DNA of 64,000 nt from Candidatus Thiothrix anitrata (GCF_017901155.1 NZ_CP072800.1:2135283-2199282), one strand, 5' to 3'. Numbered from the stretch's first letter, positions 39,601-48,356 are shown. Numbers and translations: made by a program. The notes: generated by a model from the letters alone, not told the origin.

Positions 39601-42600
39601 ATGATATGCCGGATTACGCAGGTTCGGCAGCAGCGTTGGATGTGAAAAGCATCAGTAAAGACAACTACGGTCAGAAACTGACGGCTTACCTCGTGCCAGC
39701 CGTATCCGGCAATTACCAGTTCGCCATTGTGGGGGATGATGCAAGCCAGTTGAAACTGTCTCCAACTACCGATGCGGGTCAAGCCAGTAAGATTGCTGAA
39801 AATGGTTATGGCGCGTATCAGGATTGGAATGCAGCCGGTAAAAGTGCCGTGATTGCACTGGAGGCTGGCAAATCTTATTACATCGAAGTGCTGCACAAGG
39901 AAGGTGGCGGCGGCGATTACATCAGTGTGGGCTGGAAACGTGAAGGTGAAACCAGTTTTACCCTCGTGCCAAGTAACCAACTGTATCAGGATGCGCTGAG
40001 TGTCGGGTTGGTGAAACCTGCGTTTGCGGCTACTGCACTGGATTTGCGGCTTGAACCCAATACGCCAGTCAATACCGTTATTGGCAAAGCTCCCGCATCT
40101 GACCCGCAAGGCGATACTTTGACTTACCGCATTGCCGAATCCGTCCCGTTTGCGGTGGATGCACAAGGCAGTATCAGTGTCACGCAAGCGATTAACCACA
40201 ATGCATTGCCATCGTATGCCTTCACCGTGAAAGTGGCGGATGGTGTGTATGAAGCAACCTTGCCTGTCACCGTAACCATGGGGAAAGGTGTGGGTGTATT
40301 GCTGCAACGTTGGGATGGCATTACTGGCTCAAGTATCAGCGCGTTGACCAGTTCCGCGCACTACCAAAACGATGCGCCGGATTATGCCGCAACGCTGGGT
40401 AACTTTACCGCGCCTGATTCCGGTAAGGATAATTTTGGTCAACGCTTGACAGGTTTCATCAAACCAACCCAAAGCGGCAAATACCAGTTTGCGATTATTG
40501 GTGACGATAATACGCAGTTGCGCTTGTCCACTAATGCCGTGCTGGAAGGTGCGCCCGTGATTGCCAGCCAGAATAGCTGGGGCAATTATCAGGAGTGGGC
40601 GAGTGCGGGTGTGAGTGCTTTGATTGATCTGGAAGCAGGTCAGGTTTACGCCTTGGAAGCCTTGCACAAAGAGGGTGGTGGCGCAGATCACGTCAGTGTG
40701 GCCTGGAAGCGGCAAGGTGACAGTGATTTCAGCAGCCTTCCTGCGGATGCTGTGTATCAAGATGCGCTGAGTGCGGGTGTGGCACAGCCTTTTTTTACTG
40801 CACACCAAGCGCGTTACTTGTTGCCGTGGAATGTGGGGATGGGTACGCAAGTGGCGCAAATCCAAGCGATTGACCCGCAAGGTGATGTGCTGACTTATGT
40901 CCTGTCTGGTAGCGATGCCTTTGCGGTTGATGCGACAGGAAATGTTACTTTAAGTGGCAGTATTCAACCGAATACGGATTACGCGTTGACCCTGACCGTC
41001 AATGATGGCGTATTCTCGGTTGCTACCAATATCGTGGTTCACACCAATTCTGACCAAGCCGTGCAAGAGGCTATTCAGTCCGGCAATGCCGATGCGGTAA
41101 CGACGGATGAATTGTTAGATACTGCCATTGCCAAGATTCAAGCTAATAAAGACAGTTGCCAAGCGACCGTGAGCGGCTTGTACCCGAATGGTTTGGATAC
41201 AGCGGCTTTCCCTTCCCGTTCTGCTTACTTCAAAACCACGACCCAGCGCAATATGCCATTGCACGTATCCAACGACAGAAATCCGCCGAAGGTGTATTCA
41301 TGGATTGGTGCGAAAGAGTCCGGCGCACGTTACGCGGTATTGGGTACGGATGTGTTCAGTTTCAGTGGAGTGAATGTTGCGCTGAAGGACAATACCTTGA
41401 ATGTCCTTAACTGGTTGTTGAAGCAAAGTGGTTCCACCGACATCCTTAATCAGCCGTTGACACTGCTCGTGCCAGATTATTGGGATCGGGAAGGGCTGAA
41501 AACCTGGGTTGCTGCCAACGGTTTGACGCACCAATGGACGATTGCCTCCGATGCCAACCTGCTGAATACCGGTGCATTCGATGTGTATCTGGGCAGTTTT
41601 TCCCAGCCGCTCAATCATATACAAAGCGTGTTGGCACAAGGCAAACCGATAGCGATGTTCAACAGTTGGTATGAGCCGAGTGCTGACCGTTTGGCGGAGT
41701 TTGGTCTGGCATGGGAGTGGTACGGTGCTGCTGCGATTGGCAATCTGGAATCGGTTGACGATCTGTGTAACCGCACCAACCCTTACAGCCAAGTACAAAC
41801 AACGCTGAAATCACTCAAAAACGGTTTGCCAGATTTCATCTACGAGGCAAGCGATTGTCCAGTGAGTGATGGCGGTAATACCAACTGTGACGAAACACGG
41901 GTGACTGATGCAGCGGGCAATAGCATTGCCACCCTGTTTAATAACGGTGCGAGTGTGTTGCGTAGCCAAATTGCCGCTTTGGATGCTAAAGGTATCAATG
42001 CCTTCAATGGTAGCAACGAGGATGTACTCAAACTGGCGATTCTGTTAGGTGACAAGTACCGCGCTGCGGCACGTTTCCCGATGGATAAGGAAACCACGGA
42101 TGACACCGCATTTTTCCGTTCCTTGTTTGCCGATTTCACCGTGCATTATTCACGCCCGAATAATGCTTACCAGCCAGACATGGGGCGTTTCACTACCGGG
42201 CAAGCGGCGTTGCATAATGCTGAAACCTTGAGCAAGAGCTTGACCTATACCCCAACAACGTTTGGTGAATGGACTAGTACAGGTTTGTATGTGCCACCGG
42301 GTAAAACTATTACGGTGCGTCGCACGGATAGCAGCACGTCAAAAGCTAAATTGCGTTTCAATATGCTCGGTGATTCGATGGTGCATATTTGGGAGCCGAA
42401 TGCGTATAACCGCCCGCGTTACCTTTCTAGCACCGTGCTGACGCTGGAAGTTGGTAAGACTTACACACTGTCTACCCCACGTGGTGGCCCGGTATACATC
42501 GGTTGGGAAGGTGTTGCCAGTGGTGCGACTCCATTCACTGTAGAAATCAACGGCGTGTTGGAAAACCCACTGCTGGATGCGTTTGATGAACTTTCCGTGC

Positions 42601-43739
42601 AGTCCTTCTTACAGGATATGGAATTGAGCAACAGTGACTGGGTTGACATCAAAACCCCGTATGCCGAAGTTCACGTGCCAAAGTCGTATATGCGCACATC
42701 CTTTGCACAGCAGGATGGGGATAAAGCCAACGGTTACACCCCGGAAGATGTGCAAGCCTATGTTGACGACCTGAACAACTACCTGATTGCGGGGAACTAT
42801 GCCTTTGCTGGGTTTAGTGGGGCAGGTTTGCCAGCCTTGTCGGACGAGGTACGGCAGTTCTGTGATATGCAGGGTTTGAGCAACGCCTTGTATGACGGTA
42901 ACGATACCAATCTGTGTGCCGACAGCAAAATCCACCTTAAGCCAAAAATCCAGCATATCAATGCGGATGCAGCGGCAAGTTGTGGGGCATTGTGTTCCGG
43001 CAACCCGTTTGATTCCGGTAGCCCGATCATGCCGCTGGATTGGGGCGAAAACCATGAAATGGGTCATAACCTGCAACGTGGTCGCTTGAACATTTACAGT
43101 TCACGTAGTGGCGAAACCTCCAACAATATCTTCCCGCTGCATACCCAGTGGGCATGGACTGTGGCGCAAGGTTTGAGCAAACACCCTAGCCAAACCAGAC
43201 CTAGCCACCAAGAGGCGTTTAACCAGTTACAAGCCGCCATTGCTGCTGGCACAGCGGCAAACAGTAACCATCCGATGTGGTTTGACGGCTCAGATATTTA
43301 CGCCAACGGTGGCGCACGTTTGTCCTTCTACATCCAGTTGGCGTACAGCCAGCAGTCGTGGGAGGTCTACACCAAACTGTACCTGATGGAGCGTATTTTC
43401 AGCGATGCGATCAAAACCGACGCGAAGTGGGCAGCGGCAAAAGACTTACTCGGCTTTGGCAGCTACACCCGCACTGAAGCGGCAGCTATCAATACGGGTA
43501 ACGACTTCATGTATGTCGCCGCCTCGAAGATTGCGGGTAAGGATTACAGCAATTACTTCAGCGCGTGGGGTATCGAAGTCAGTACCAAGGCAAAAGCGCA
43601 AGTGGCTGCGAACGGGTTTGTGGAGCAAGTGCCTGCGTTGTTCTACTACGTGCATAAGGAACTGCCAGCGGTAATGCCAAGTGCGTTGGATGCGATTCCG
43701 TTGGATGGGGTGCGTGCTTGGGTTGATCCAACACCGTAA
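36663..43739 (+). CDS. Giant secreted ImpA/M60-like metalloprotease with adhesion and carbohydrate-binding modules
   Basis: 2358 residues. Signal peptide ends near 'AANAANA'. Order by nucleotide position: two Trp/Tyr-rich beta repeats (36740-37310); three Ig-like (He_PIG-type) repeats of 93 residues (37341-38160); an F5/8 C/galactose-binding-like domain (38160-38570); a cadherin-like unit; a second F5/8 C (38830-39235); a cadherin-like unit; PA14 (39525-39995); a cadherin-like unit; a second PA14 (40285-40780); a cadherin-like unit; and the protease (41140-43735). The zinc motif is 'HEMGHNLQ' (first His residue 2131), followed by 'GETSNNIF' with the third ligand, matching M60-like/ImpA enzymes that cleave O-glycosylated proteins. 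GAGGGA lies 7 bases before ATG 36663. Probably acts on extracellular glycoproteins or mucin-like matrix. Confidence 0.88.
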   Translation: MCQSTRSLFFVLLWLVVSSLFAANAANAAPAITSPTVNSTLPGVSQTFTWDAGGSEVTQWWLYVGSSKGGTQYYNSGNVGTATSKTVTLPADGSAIYVRLWYYLNGGWGYADSTYTAAKLANSGLPQILSPQAGAQLSGSSSLISWTSNSTAVTSWWIYAGNSLGSASYFNSGSISAATTSKTITGLPADGSTVYIRLWYYMGGWKSVDGTYKAVSPIVNHIPEITGTPATTVNVGESYNFTPTASDEDDDTKTFAITNKPAWAEFDETTGVLSGTPAGTDVGTSAGIVISVTDGKSTPVSLAAFNIEVIQPNRAPAIEGTPATAVNVGEGYSFTPTASDEDGDTKTFAITNKPAWAEFDETTGVLSGTPAGTDVGTSEGIVISVTDGKSTPVSLAAFNIEVIQPNRAPTLEGTPATAVNAGTSYNFIPTASDADNDTLTFSIANKPAWATFDTATGALTGTPAATDAGTTSDIAITVTDSKAEAVSLSAFAITVTAPVNLARQYGVATQSTTYSSSYPASNVIDGNASNFNHTNKSTGGDWWQVKLPATASLSSIVVKNRNSTSNYGRLAGATVYVSNQPATVGINEADKVATLEGIATNTITLNPQRQGMYVIVKAGSSYLHMAEVEVFGFASAAPAFEQPAYNFNLNYKAAQGAAVGTTKAGDFQADALTYSIDGNVPFAIDTQGNISLMGTLKEQSYSFNVKVSDGANTTSVPVTVATPINFAREFGIATEGGTYTASRLASLTIDGNTTTANHTSCDARNWWQVSLPNPMQINKIVVKNATSWQGRLNGAVVYVTDAPYTVAVPTDANKVSTLTGSSADQIITFATPKTGSYVIVKNAGVECLHMAEVEVYGQAPATPAFAQASYPFYLSEKAAIGAAVGTTKAVDYQFDALAYSIEGNVPFAVDAQGKLTLTGALNHNLTQRYDFKVLASDGVNSTSTNVAVVLGKGNGAWLQRWEGISGSSVDSLLQAAHYKNDMPDYAGSAAALDVKSISKDNYGQKLTAYLVPAVSGNYQFAIVGDDASQLKLSPTTDAGQASKIAENGYGAYQDWNAAGKSAVIALEAGKSYYIEVLHKEGGGGDYISVGWKREGETSFTLVPSNQLYQDALSVGLVKPAFAATALDLRLEPNTPVNTVIGKAPASDPQGDTLTYRIAESVPFAVDAQGSISVTQAINHNALPSYAFTVKVADGVYEATLPVTVTMGKGVGVLLQRWDGITGSSISALTSSAHYQNDAPDYAATLGNFTAPDSGKDNFGQRLTGFIKPTQSGKYQFAIIGDDNTQLRLSTNAVLEGAPVIASQNSWGNYQEWASAGVSALIDLEAGQVYALEALHKEGGGADHVSVAWKRQGDSDFSSLPADAVYQDALSAGVAQPFFTAHQARYLLPWNVGMGTQVAQIQAIDPQGDVLTYVLSGSDAFAVDATGNVTLSGSIQPNTDYALTLTVNDGVFSVATNIVVHTNSDQAVQEAIQSGNADAVTTDELLDTAIAKIQANKDSCQATVSGLYPNGLDTAAFPSRSAYFKTTTQRNMPLHVSNDRNPPKVYSWIGAKESGARYAVLGTDVFSFSGVNVALKDNTLNVLNWLLKQSGSTDILNQPLTLLVPDYWDREGLKTWVAANGLTHQWTIASDANLLNTGAFDVYLGSFSQPLNHIQSVLAQGKPIAMFNSWYEPSADRLAEFGLAWEWYGAAAIGNLESVDDLCNRTNPYSQVQTTLKSLKNGLPDFIYEASDCPVSDGGNTNCDETRVTDAAGNSIATLFNNGASVLRSQIAALDAKGINAFNGSNEDVLKLAILLGDKYRAAARFPMDKETTDDTAFFRSLFADFTVHYSRPNNAYQPDMGRFTTGQAALHNAETLSKSLTYTPTTFGEWTSTGLYVPPGKTITVRRTDSSTSKAKLRFNMLGDSMVHIWEPNAYNRPRYLSSTVLTLEVGKTYTLSTPRGGPVYIGWEGVASGATPFTVEINGVLENPLLDAFDELSVQSFLQDMELSNSDWVDIKTPYAEVHVPKSYMRTSFAQQDGDKANGYTPEDVQAYVDDLNNYLIAGNYAFAGFSGAGLPALSDEVRQFCDMQGLSNALYDGNDTNLCADSKIHLKPKIQHINADAAASCGALCSGNPFDSGSPIMPLDWGENHEMGHNLQRGRLNIYSSRSGETSNNIFPLHTQWAWTVAQGLSKHPSQTRPSHQEAFNQLQAAIAAGTAANSNHPMWFDGSDIYANGGARLSFYIQLAYSQQSWEVYTKLYLMERIFSDAIKTDAKWAAAKDLLGFGSYTRTEAAAINTGNDFMYVAASKIAGKDYSNYFSAWGIEVSTKAKAQVAANGFVEQVPALFYYVHKELPAVMPSALDAIPLDGVRAWVDPTP
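37341..38160 (+). repeat. Three tandem 279-bp (93-codon) Ig-like repeats
   Basis: Units begin at 37341, 37620 and 37899 ('GCACACC' markers, exact 279-bp period). The first two are nearly identical at DNA level and the third is clearly diverged, which suggests a recent duplication and potential for copy-number change by recombination. Confidence 0.9.
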
Positions 43740-43765
43740 CGCATGAAAAGTTAGGATACAACACC

Positions 43766-43797
43766 GGAACAGGGCACAATAAGCCTTGTTCCCTTTT
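43766..43797 (+). terminator. Terminator after the metalloprotease gene
   Basis: GGAACAGGGC (43766-43775) pairs with GCCTTGTTCC (43783-43792) with one mismatch and a 7-base loop; CTTTT follows. Confidence 0.65.
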
Positions 43798-43812
43798 GTG
43801 TATTGCTCATTC

Positions 43813-44922
43813 ATGCCACATTTTGACCAGACACAACACGACGAAATGCTGCACCTCAGTTTGCAGGGGTGTTGGGTATTGGCTGAGTCTGTCGCTATCC
43901 ACAACGCTTTAAATGCCATCAAACCCGCGACAAATAACGTATTAGTGCTGGATGCCAGCCGCGTAGAAAGCGTGGATGTCAGTGGTGCATGGTTGGTTTA
44001 CCAGCAGGCACAACGCTGGCAACAGCAGGGAATCAACGTCCAGTTTGAACAGTTTCCCGCCGAATATCTTGCTTATTTCACTGCCACTTCCTCTGCACCC
44101 TCTGAAACGGGAAAATCGGGCGGGGTTGTTTCGATGATTCAAGGCTTAGGCAAGCGAGTCTTCGGTTTGGGCAATACCCTCCATTCTGCTATTAGCTTTT
44201 TAGGCCACAGTGTCATCGCGCTGTTCCAGAGTTTGTTTGCGCCGCGTGAATTCCGGTTGCGCTCGGTATTGCATCACGTTTTTGCCACAGGAATTACCGC
44301 AACGCCGATTGTGGGGCTGATTGCGTGCCTGATTAGCATTGTGATTACCTACCAAGGCGGGGGGCAGTTGCGCGAATTAGGGGCAGAAATTTATACCGTG
44401 GATATGGTGGCGATTTCGGTGTTGCGTGAATTAGGCGTGTTGTTGACGGCGATTATGGTGGCGGGGCGTTCGGGCAGTGCGTTTGCGGCGGAAATTGGTT
44501 TGATGAAAACCAATCAGGAAATTGACGCGCTTGAGGTATTAGGTAAAGACCCGATCCTGATTTTAGTCGTGCCGCGTTTGGTGGCATTGGTGATTGCATT
44601 GCCGTTGTTAACCATTATTGCCGATATTATGGCGTTGGTAGCGGCAGCGTTGATTGCATCGACGATTTTGGATATTTCCTTTACCCAGTTTTTTGCGCGG
44701 GTGGCGGCGAATATTGAGTTTAAAACCTTTGCCGCTGGATTAATCAAAGCACCATTTTTTGCGGTGGGTATCGCCCTGATTGCGTGTTGGCAGGGAATGC
44801 GCGTCACCGGTTCTTCGGAAAGTTTGGGTAAACACACTACCAAAGCGGTGGTGGATGCGATCTTTTTGGTGCTGGTGTTGGATGCGTTGTTTTCCATGTT
44901 GTTCTATCGGTTGGGATTTTAG
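43813..44922 (+). CDS. MlaE-family lipid ABC transporter permease with N-terminal STAS-like domain
   Basis: A 369-residue inner-membrane permease of the MCE/Mla/Ttg2 type that moves lipids between membranes. The first ~100 residues ('LHLSLQGCWVLAES...VLVLDASRVESVDVSGAWLVYQ') are a STAS-like, MlaB-type domain; the rest is the MlaE fold with 'YQGGGQLRELGAEIYTVDMV', 'VLLTAIMVAGRSGSAFAAEIG' and 'EIDALEVLGKDPI'. ATG 43813 is preferred; an in-frame TTG at 43786 lies inside the preceding terminator. It is the first gene of a four-gene operon with the ATPase, MCE protein and lipoprotein. Confidence 0.92.
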   Translation: MPHFDQTQHDEMLHLSLQGCWVLAESVAIHNALNAIKPATNNVLVLDASRVESVDVSGAWLVYQQAQRWQQQGINVQFEQFPAEYLAYFTATSSAPSETGKSGGVVSMIQGLGKRVFGLGNTLHSAISFLGHSVIALFQSLFAPREFRLRSVLHHVFATGITATPIVGLIACLISIVITYQGGGQLRELGAEIYTVDMVAISVLRELGVLLTAIMVAGRSGSAFAAEIGLMKTNQEIDALEVLGKDPILILVVPRLVALVIALPLLTIIADIMALVAAALIASTILDISFTQFFARVAANIEFKTFAAGLIKAPFFAVGIALIACWQGMRVTGSSESLGKHTTKAVVDAIFLVLVLDALFSMLFYRLGF

Positions 44923-44924
44923 GC

Positions 44925-45692
44925 ATGGAAACGCTGATCAATATTAAACACCTTGTCAATCAATTTGGCACGCAACGGGTACACGACGATTTGAATCTGG
45001 AGATTTATCGCGGGGAAATTCTTGGCGTAGTGGGCGGCTCTGGTTCGGGTAAATCAGTGTTGTTACGCACGATTTTAGGCTTACATCGCGCTAACAGTGG
45101 CGAGATTTATTTTGGTGAGCAAGAAATTACGCGCTTGTCAGCCGTGGAGTTTGCGCGATTAAAGCAGTATTGGGGGGTGATGTTTCAGCGTGGTGCATTA
45201 TTTTCCTCATTGAGTGTGGCGGATAATATTCAATTTCCGTTGCGCGAATTTTCCGGTTTGAGTGAGCGTGAATGCCGTGAATTGATGTACGTGCGCTTGC
45301 AGATGGTGGGCTTGGATCGTGGCGTGGCGCAAAAATTTCCGGCGGAATTATCCGGTGGCATGGTGAAACGGGTGGCGTTAGCGCGTGCGTTGACACTGGA
45401 TCCGGTAGTATTGTTTTTGGATGAGCCGACTTCGGGGCTTGATCCGGTGTCGGCGGAAGCGTTTGATAACTTGATTGCCAGCTTGCATCGGCATCTGGGC
45501 TTGACGGTTGTCATGGTGACGCACGACATGAATAGTCTATTCTCTTTGTGTGACCGCATTGCGATGTTGGTTGATAAACACATTGTGGCGGGTTCGCTGG
45601 AAACATTACTGGCGCATCCGCACCCACAAATTCAGCAATATTTTAGCGGGGGGCGTGCGCAAGCCTTGACAGGAAATCGGCATGGAGCGTGA
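44925..45692 (+). CDS. MlaF-like ABC transporter ATPase
   Basis: A 255-residue ATPase energising the MCE lipid transporter. Walker A 'GGSGSGKSVLLRT', Q-loop region 'WGVMFQRGALFSSLSV', ABC signature 'ELSGGMVKRVALARAL' and Walker B 'VLFLDEPTSGLDP' with the switch His in 'MVTHDMNSLF' are all present. The FQRGALF segment is characteristic of MlaF-type subunits. It starts 2 bases after the permease stop and overlaps the MCE gene by 11 bases. Confidence 0.94.
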   Translation: METLINIKHLVNQFGTQRVHDDLNLEIYRGEILGVVGGSGSGKSVLLRTILGLHRANSGEIYFGEQEITRLSAVEFARLKQYWGVMFQRGALFSSLSVADNIQFPLREFSGLSERECRELMYVRLQMVGLDRGVAQKFPAELSGGMVKRVALARALTLDPVVLFLDEPTSGLDPVSAEAFDNLIASLHRHLGLTVVMVTHDMNSLFSLCDRIAMLVDKHIVAGSLETLLAHPHPQIQQYFSGGRAQALTGNRHGA

Positions 45693-46581
45693 TACACATT
45701 ATTTAATCGTCGGCGTGTTTGTATTGCTTACCTTGGTGGGAGGATTTCTCTTTGCGGGGTTGTTCTACGATAAGCCAGTGTTGAATACGCAACGTTACGC
45801 GATTCACTTTGAGCATTCGGTCGAGGGTTTAATGCGTGGTAGTGAAGTACGTTATATGGGTTTGAAAGTCGGTGAAGTAGCAGCTATCGCGTTACCGGGT
45901 GCGGGCGGGCATTATGTTGAAGTGCAAATCAAGGTGGATAGCAACACGCCTGTGGATACGGCAACGGTCGCCAGTTTACGCCAGCAGGGTTTAACCGGTG
46001 TGCCGTTCGTGAATTTGACCCAAGATAGCCAGCGCAAAGGGCAGCCACTCTCACCGTCCACGGATGTTTTAACCGTGATACCCAGCCAATTGTCAGATAT
46101 GGATGCGTTAATGCAACGCCTGCCACTGTTGAGCGCGAAATTGGACAGTTTATTAGACGCAGCCAATCAAGCTTTGAACGCTGAAAATCGTGAAAATCTC
46201 AGCGGTTTATTGGCGAATTTGCGTGAAACCAGCGATGGTTTGCCGGATTTGGTGGGCAGTTTACAAAGCACCAGTCGGGCGATTGGCACGTTGACTCAGC
46301 ATTTAGATGGTGTTTTGGGGCGCAATGAAAAGGGTTTGAATGCCACCGTGCAACAAGTCCAGACGACGTTATCCGCGTTGCAACAAACCGCAAAAAGCAT
46401 CGACACGCTGGCGCAAAACCTTGATCAGGTGGTGGTGGATAACGAGGGCAGCATTCAAAGTTTGCTGTCAGAATCGCGCACAATGGCAGCAAGTTTGCGT
46501 GAGTTGGGCGATAGTTTGAAACAAAACCCGTCGCAAATTATTTACCAACCTGCACCGCAGGGAACGGAGTTGCCGCCATGA
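45682..46581 (+). CDS. MCE/MlaD-family substrate-binding protein
   Basis: A 299-residue protein. One N-terminal membrane anchor ('YLIVGVFVLLTLVGGFLFAGLFY') is followed by a single MCE domain ('RYAIHFEHSVEGLMRGSEVRYMGLKVGEV', 'DTATVASLRQQGLTGVPFVNL'), then a long helical, Gln/Leu/Ser-rich C-terminus (about residues 140-290) likely to form the trans-periplasmic tube or coiled coil. It binds lipids and works with the adjacent permease, ATPase and lipoprotein. Overlaps at both ends indicate tight translational coupling. Confidence 0.92.
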   Translation: MERDTHYLIVGVFVLLTLVGGFLFAGLFYDKPVLNTQRYAIHFEHSVEGLMRGSEVRYMGLKVGEVAAIALPGAGGHYVEVQIKVDSNTPVDTATVASLRQQGLTGVPFVNLTQDSQRKGQPLSPSTDVLTVIPSQLSDMDALMQRLPLLSAKLDSLLDAANQALNAENRENLSGLLANLRETSDGLPDLVGSLQSTSRAIGTLTQHLDGVLGRNEKGLNATVQQVQTTLSALQQTAKSIDTLAQNLDQVVVDNEGSIQSLLSESRTMAASLRELGDSLKQNPSQIIYQPAPQGTELPP

Positions 46582-47177
46582 AATACTTGTGGTTATGGTT
46601 AAGTTTGGTGGGTTTATTGGCGGGGTGTAGCGCACCGTTGAAAAGCGATTTACCCGCTGAACAGGTGTACCGCCTTGCACCAGTGATTGATATTTCCGCA
46701 CGACGTTTGCCGCTGACGCTGTATGTGCCGCCGCTTACTGCAACACCCGCGCTGGATTCCGCACGGATTAGCCTGATTAAACCGCCGTCACAACAAGATT
46801 TCATTGCACAAAGCCGTTGGCCTGATGAGTTACCTAGCTATTTACACGCGCTGATTTTGGAAGGGTTGGCGCGTAGCGAAGGCTTTCAAGCGGTCTCGGA
46901 ACAACGTTTGGGACACGACGCATCACTGAAATTGTTGTTGCGTGTCACCGATTTTCAGGCCGAATATTCAGCCGATGGCAAAGAGGAAGCGACGATTGTG
47001 GTCGGCATTACCGCAACGTTATTAACCGGAAAAGACTCGCACTTACTGAAACAGCAACATTACGAAGCCCGCCAAACGCACGTCGCGTTACGCACTGGCA
47101 GCATCGTGGCGGCAATGAATCAGGCATTGGGCGAGGTCATGGCGGCGTTGCTGGTGGATTTACAGCGGGCGTTGTAG
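46578..47177 (+). CDS. PqiC-like ABC transport auxiliary lipoprotein
   Basis: A 199-residue outer-membrane lipoprotein of the ABC_trans_aux family. Lipobox 'LVGLLAGCSAP'; 'VYRLAPVIDISARRLPLTLYVPPL' and 'LDSARISLI' are the usual start of the domain; 'DFIAQSRWPDELPSYLHALILEGL' and 'LLLRVTDFQAEYS' follow. It completes the MCE transporter, probably docking the MCE tube to the outer membrane. It overlaps the MCE gene by 4 bases and, tail to tail, the convergent hypothetical gene by 18 bases. Confidence 0.87.
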   Translation: MKYLWLWLSLVGLLAGCSAPLKSDLPAEQVYRLAPVIDISARRLPLTLYVPPLTATPALDSARISLIKPPSQQDFIAQSRWPDELPSYLHALILEGLARSEGFQAVSEQRLGHDASLKLLLRVTDFQAEYSADGKEEATIVVGITATLLTGKDSHLLKQQHYEARQTHVALRTGSIVAAMNQALGEVMAALLVDLQRAL

Positions 47178-47540
47178 AGCCGATTGCAGTGCGGATTCCG
47201 CCACCGGATAGCGCAATACCTGATGAATCGGGAACAATTCCAGCAATTTATCCACATACTGCACTTCGCTTGGATGTACAAACACCAGCACTTTGGTGCA
47301 CGGTGAAAAACGTTGTAATGCCCGCAGCGTCACGTCCAGATTGCACACATTCGCCCCGGCGTAGTTGTTGCCAAAGCCGTAGATAAATTCCCCCACCAGA
47401 AAATCCGGCTGCTGCGTTTGCAACGCTTTGTGCAGCTTGCGGGCAGCGGTAAAGCGTTCTTCTGTTAGGCCAAGTTGCTGATACAACGCACTGAAGTTGG
47501 GGTGCATCGGTGATTCGATCAAAGAAAAAAGTGTCGGCAT
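47160..47540 (-). CDS. Small hypothetical protein
   Basis: A 126-residue soluble protein with no recognised domain. It begins 'MPTLFSLIESPMHPNFSALY' and contains a Gly/Asn-rich turn 'GEFIYGFGNNYAGANVCNLD' and a Rossmann-like strand 'KVLVFVHPSEVQYVDKLLELF'. ATG 47540 is chosen; an in-frame ATG at 47579 would overlap the toxin gene. It sits 10 bases downstream of the DUF3368 gene on the same strand and may be cotranscribed with it. Function unknown. Confidence 0.55.
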   Translation of the reverse strand: MPTLFSLIESPMHPNFSALYQQLGLTEERFTAARKLHKALQTQQPDFLVGEFIYGFGNNYAGANVCNLDVTLRALQRFSPCTKVLVFVHPSEVQYVDKLLELFPIHQVLRYPVAESALQSALQRPL

Positions 47541-47550
47541 GAAGGCTTCG

Positions 47551-48036
47551 TTAACGTTGCAATTGCAGGAGAAAGTCATTTTCTAAGGTGATAGATAGAC
47601 GAAAACCCATCTGTTTTAGCTGCGCTAACAAGTCGATGGCTTCGGTTTTCAGGATATGCCCACGTCGGTAGTTCAGCAGCAATACACCCAGCAAGCCGAT
47701 AATTTTCAAGCCCATATTTTTGGCAATCTTGCGCCCCTTTTTCTCGTCAATCAGCAACAGCCATTGTTTTTCTTGGGCGAGTGCCACGGCTTCCGCTTCG
47801 CCATAGTCGAGCGTTCCATCCAATAATGCCAGCAGGCTGTGATTGGTGGTGGCAACAACGGTGAAGGTGGGATTTTCCAGCAACAAATGGATAGCAGCAT
47901 CTTCCTTTGCCATGATTTCTTGTCGTACCCGCTGGGGCACATGAATTTGTTGGAAAAGATTGCTGAGCAAGTCCAAACGCCCCAGTCGTGCCGCCATAAT
48001 CAGGCTACTGCTGTCACTGATAATGGCTTGGCTCAT
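47551..48036 (-). CDS. DUF3368 PIN-like putative toxin
   Basis: A 161-residue protein of the DUF3368 group, a PIN-fold family found next to UPF0175 antitoxin-like proteins. 'IISDSSSLIMAARLGRLDLLSNLF' provides the first acidic residue, 'LDYGEAEAVALAQ' the second pair, and 'LLIDEKKGRKIA' the third: the PIN acid set is intact. It is predicted to be an RNase toxin. Its ATG overlaps the stop of the UPF0175 gene by 4 bases. Confidence 0.85.
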   Translation of the reverse strand: MSQAIISDSSSLIMAARLGRLDLLSNLFQQIHVPQRVRQEIMAKEDAAIHLLLENPTFTVVATTNHSLLALLDGTLDYGEAEAVALAQEKQWLLLIDEKKGRKIAKNMGLKIIGLLGVLLLNYRRGHILKTEAIDLLAQLKQMGFRLSITLENDFLLQLQR

Positions 48037-48356
48037 GCAAGGGTTTCCAACGTGTCCAATTCATCCGCTAAGTCGTAGTCCAATACGGGGATGTTCAATA
48101 GCGCAAGTAACTTCACCGTATCGGAATAAGATTTGTCCAAAGCACGGGCAAGCTGCCCCAATGACAATCCACTGTCAGCATACGCACGGGTCAAAAGCCA
48201 TGTTTTTAAACCCAAATCAAACAAAGGATCATCCAGCGCGGTGGTGAGTGCGAAGGGCTTGCCACGTTTGGAAATCAGTAAGTATTCCTTAGCATCCATT
48301 GCTTTGGTTAAGACGGAAGGGTTCGTTTTCAGTTCTTTAATGCCGATAGTCTGCAT
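48033..48356 (-). CDS. UPF0175-type putative antitoxin with Phd-like N-terminus
   Basis: A 107-residue protein. The first half 'IGIKELKTNPSVLTKAMDAKEYLLISKRGKPFALTT' looks like a Phd/YefM DNA-binding domain; the second half 'WLLTRAYADSGLSLGQLARALDKS' with 'DTVKLLALLNIPVLDYDL' matches UPF0175. Partner of the downstream DUF3368 toxin. ATG 48356 is preceded by AAGGAA. A small inverted repeat just upstream may be its operator. Confidence 0.82.
   Translation of the reverse strand: MQTIGIKELKTNPSVLTKAMDAKEYLLISKRGKPFALTTALDDPLFDLGLKTWLLTRAYADSGLSLGQLARALDKSYSDTVKLLALLNIPVLDYDLADELDTLETLA

Noticed and set aside
39123-40307. 394-codon minus-strand frame inside the metalloprotease gene
   Set aside because: Antisense shadow of repeated cadherin/PA14 coding sequence; no start signal and no known domain.
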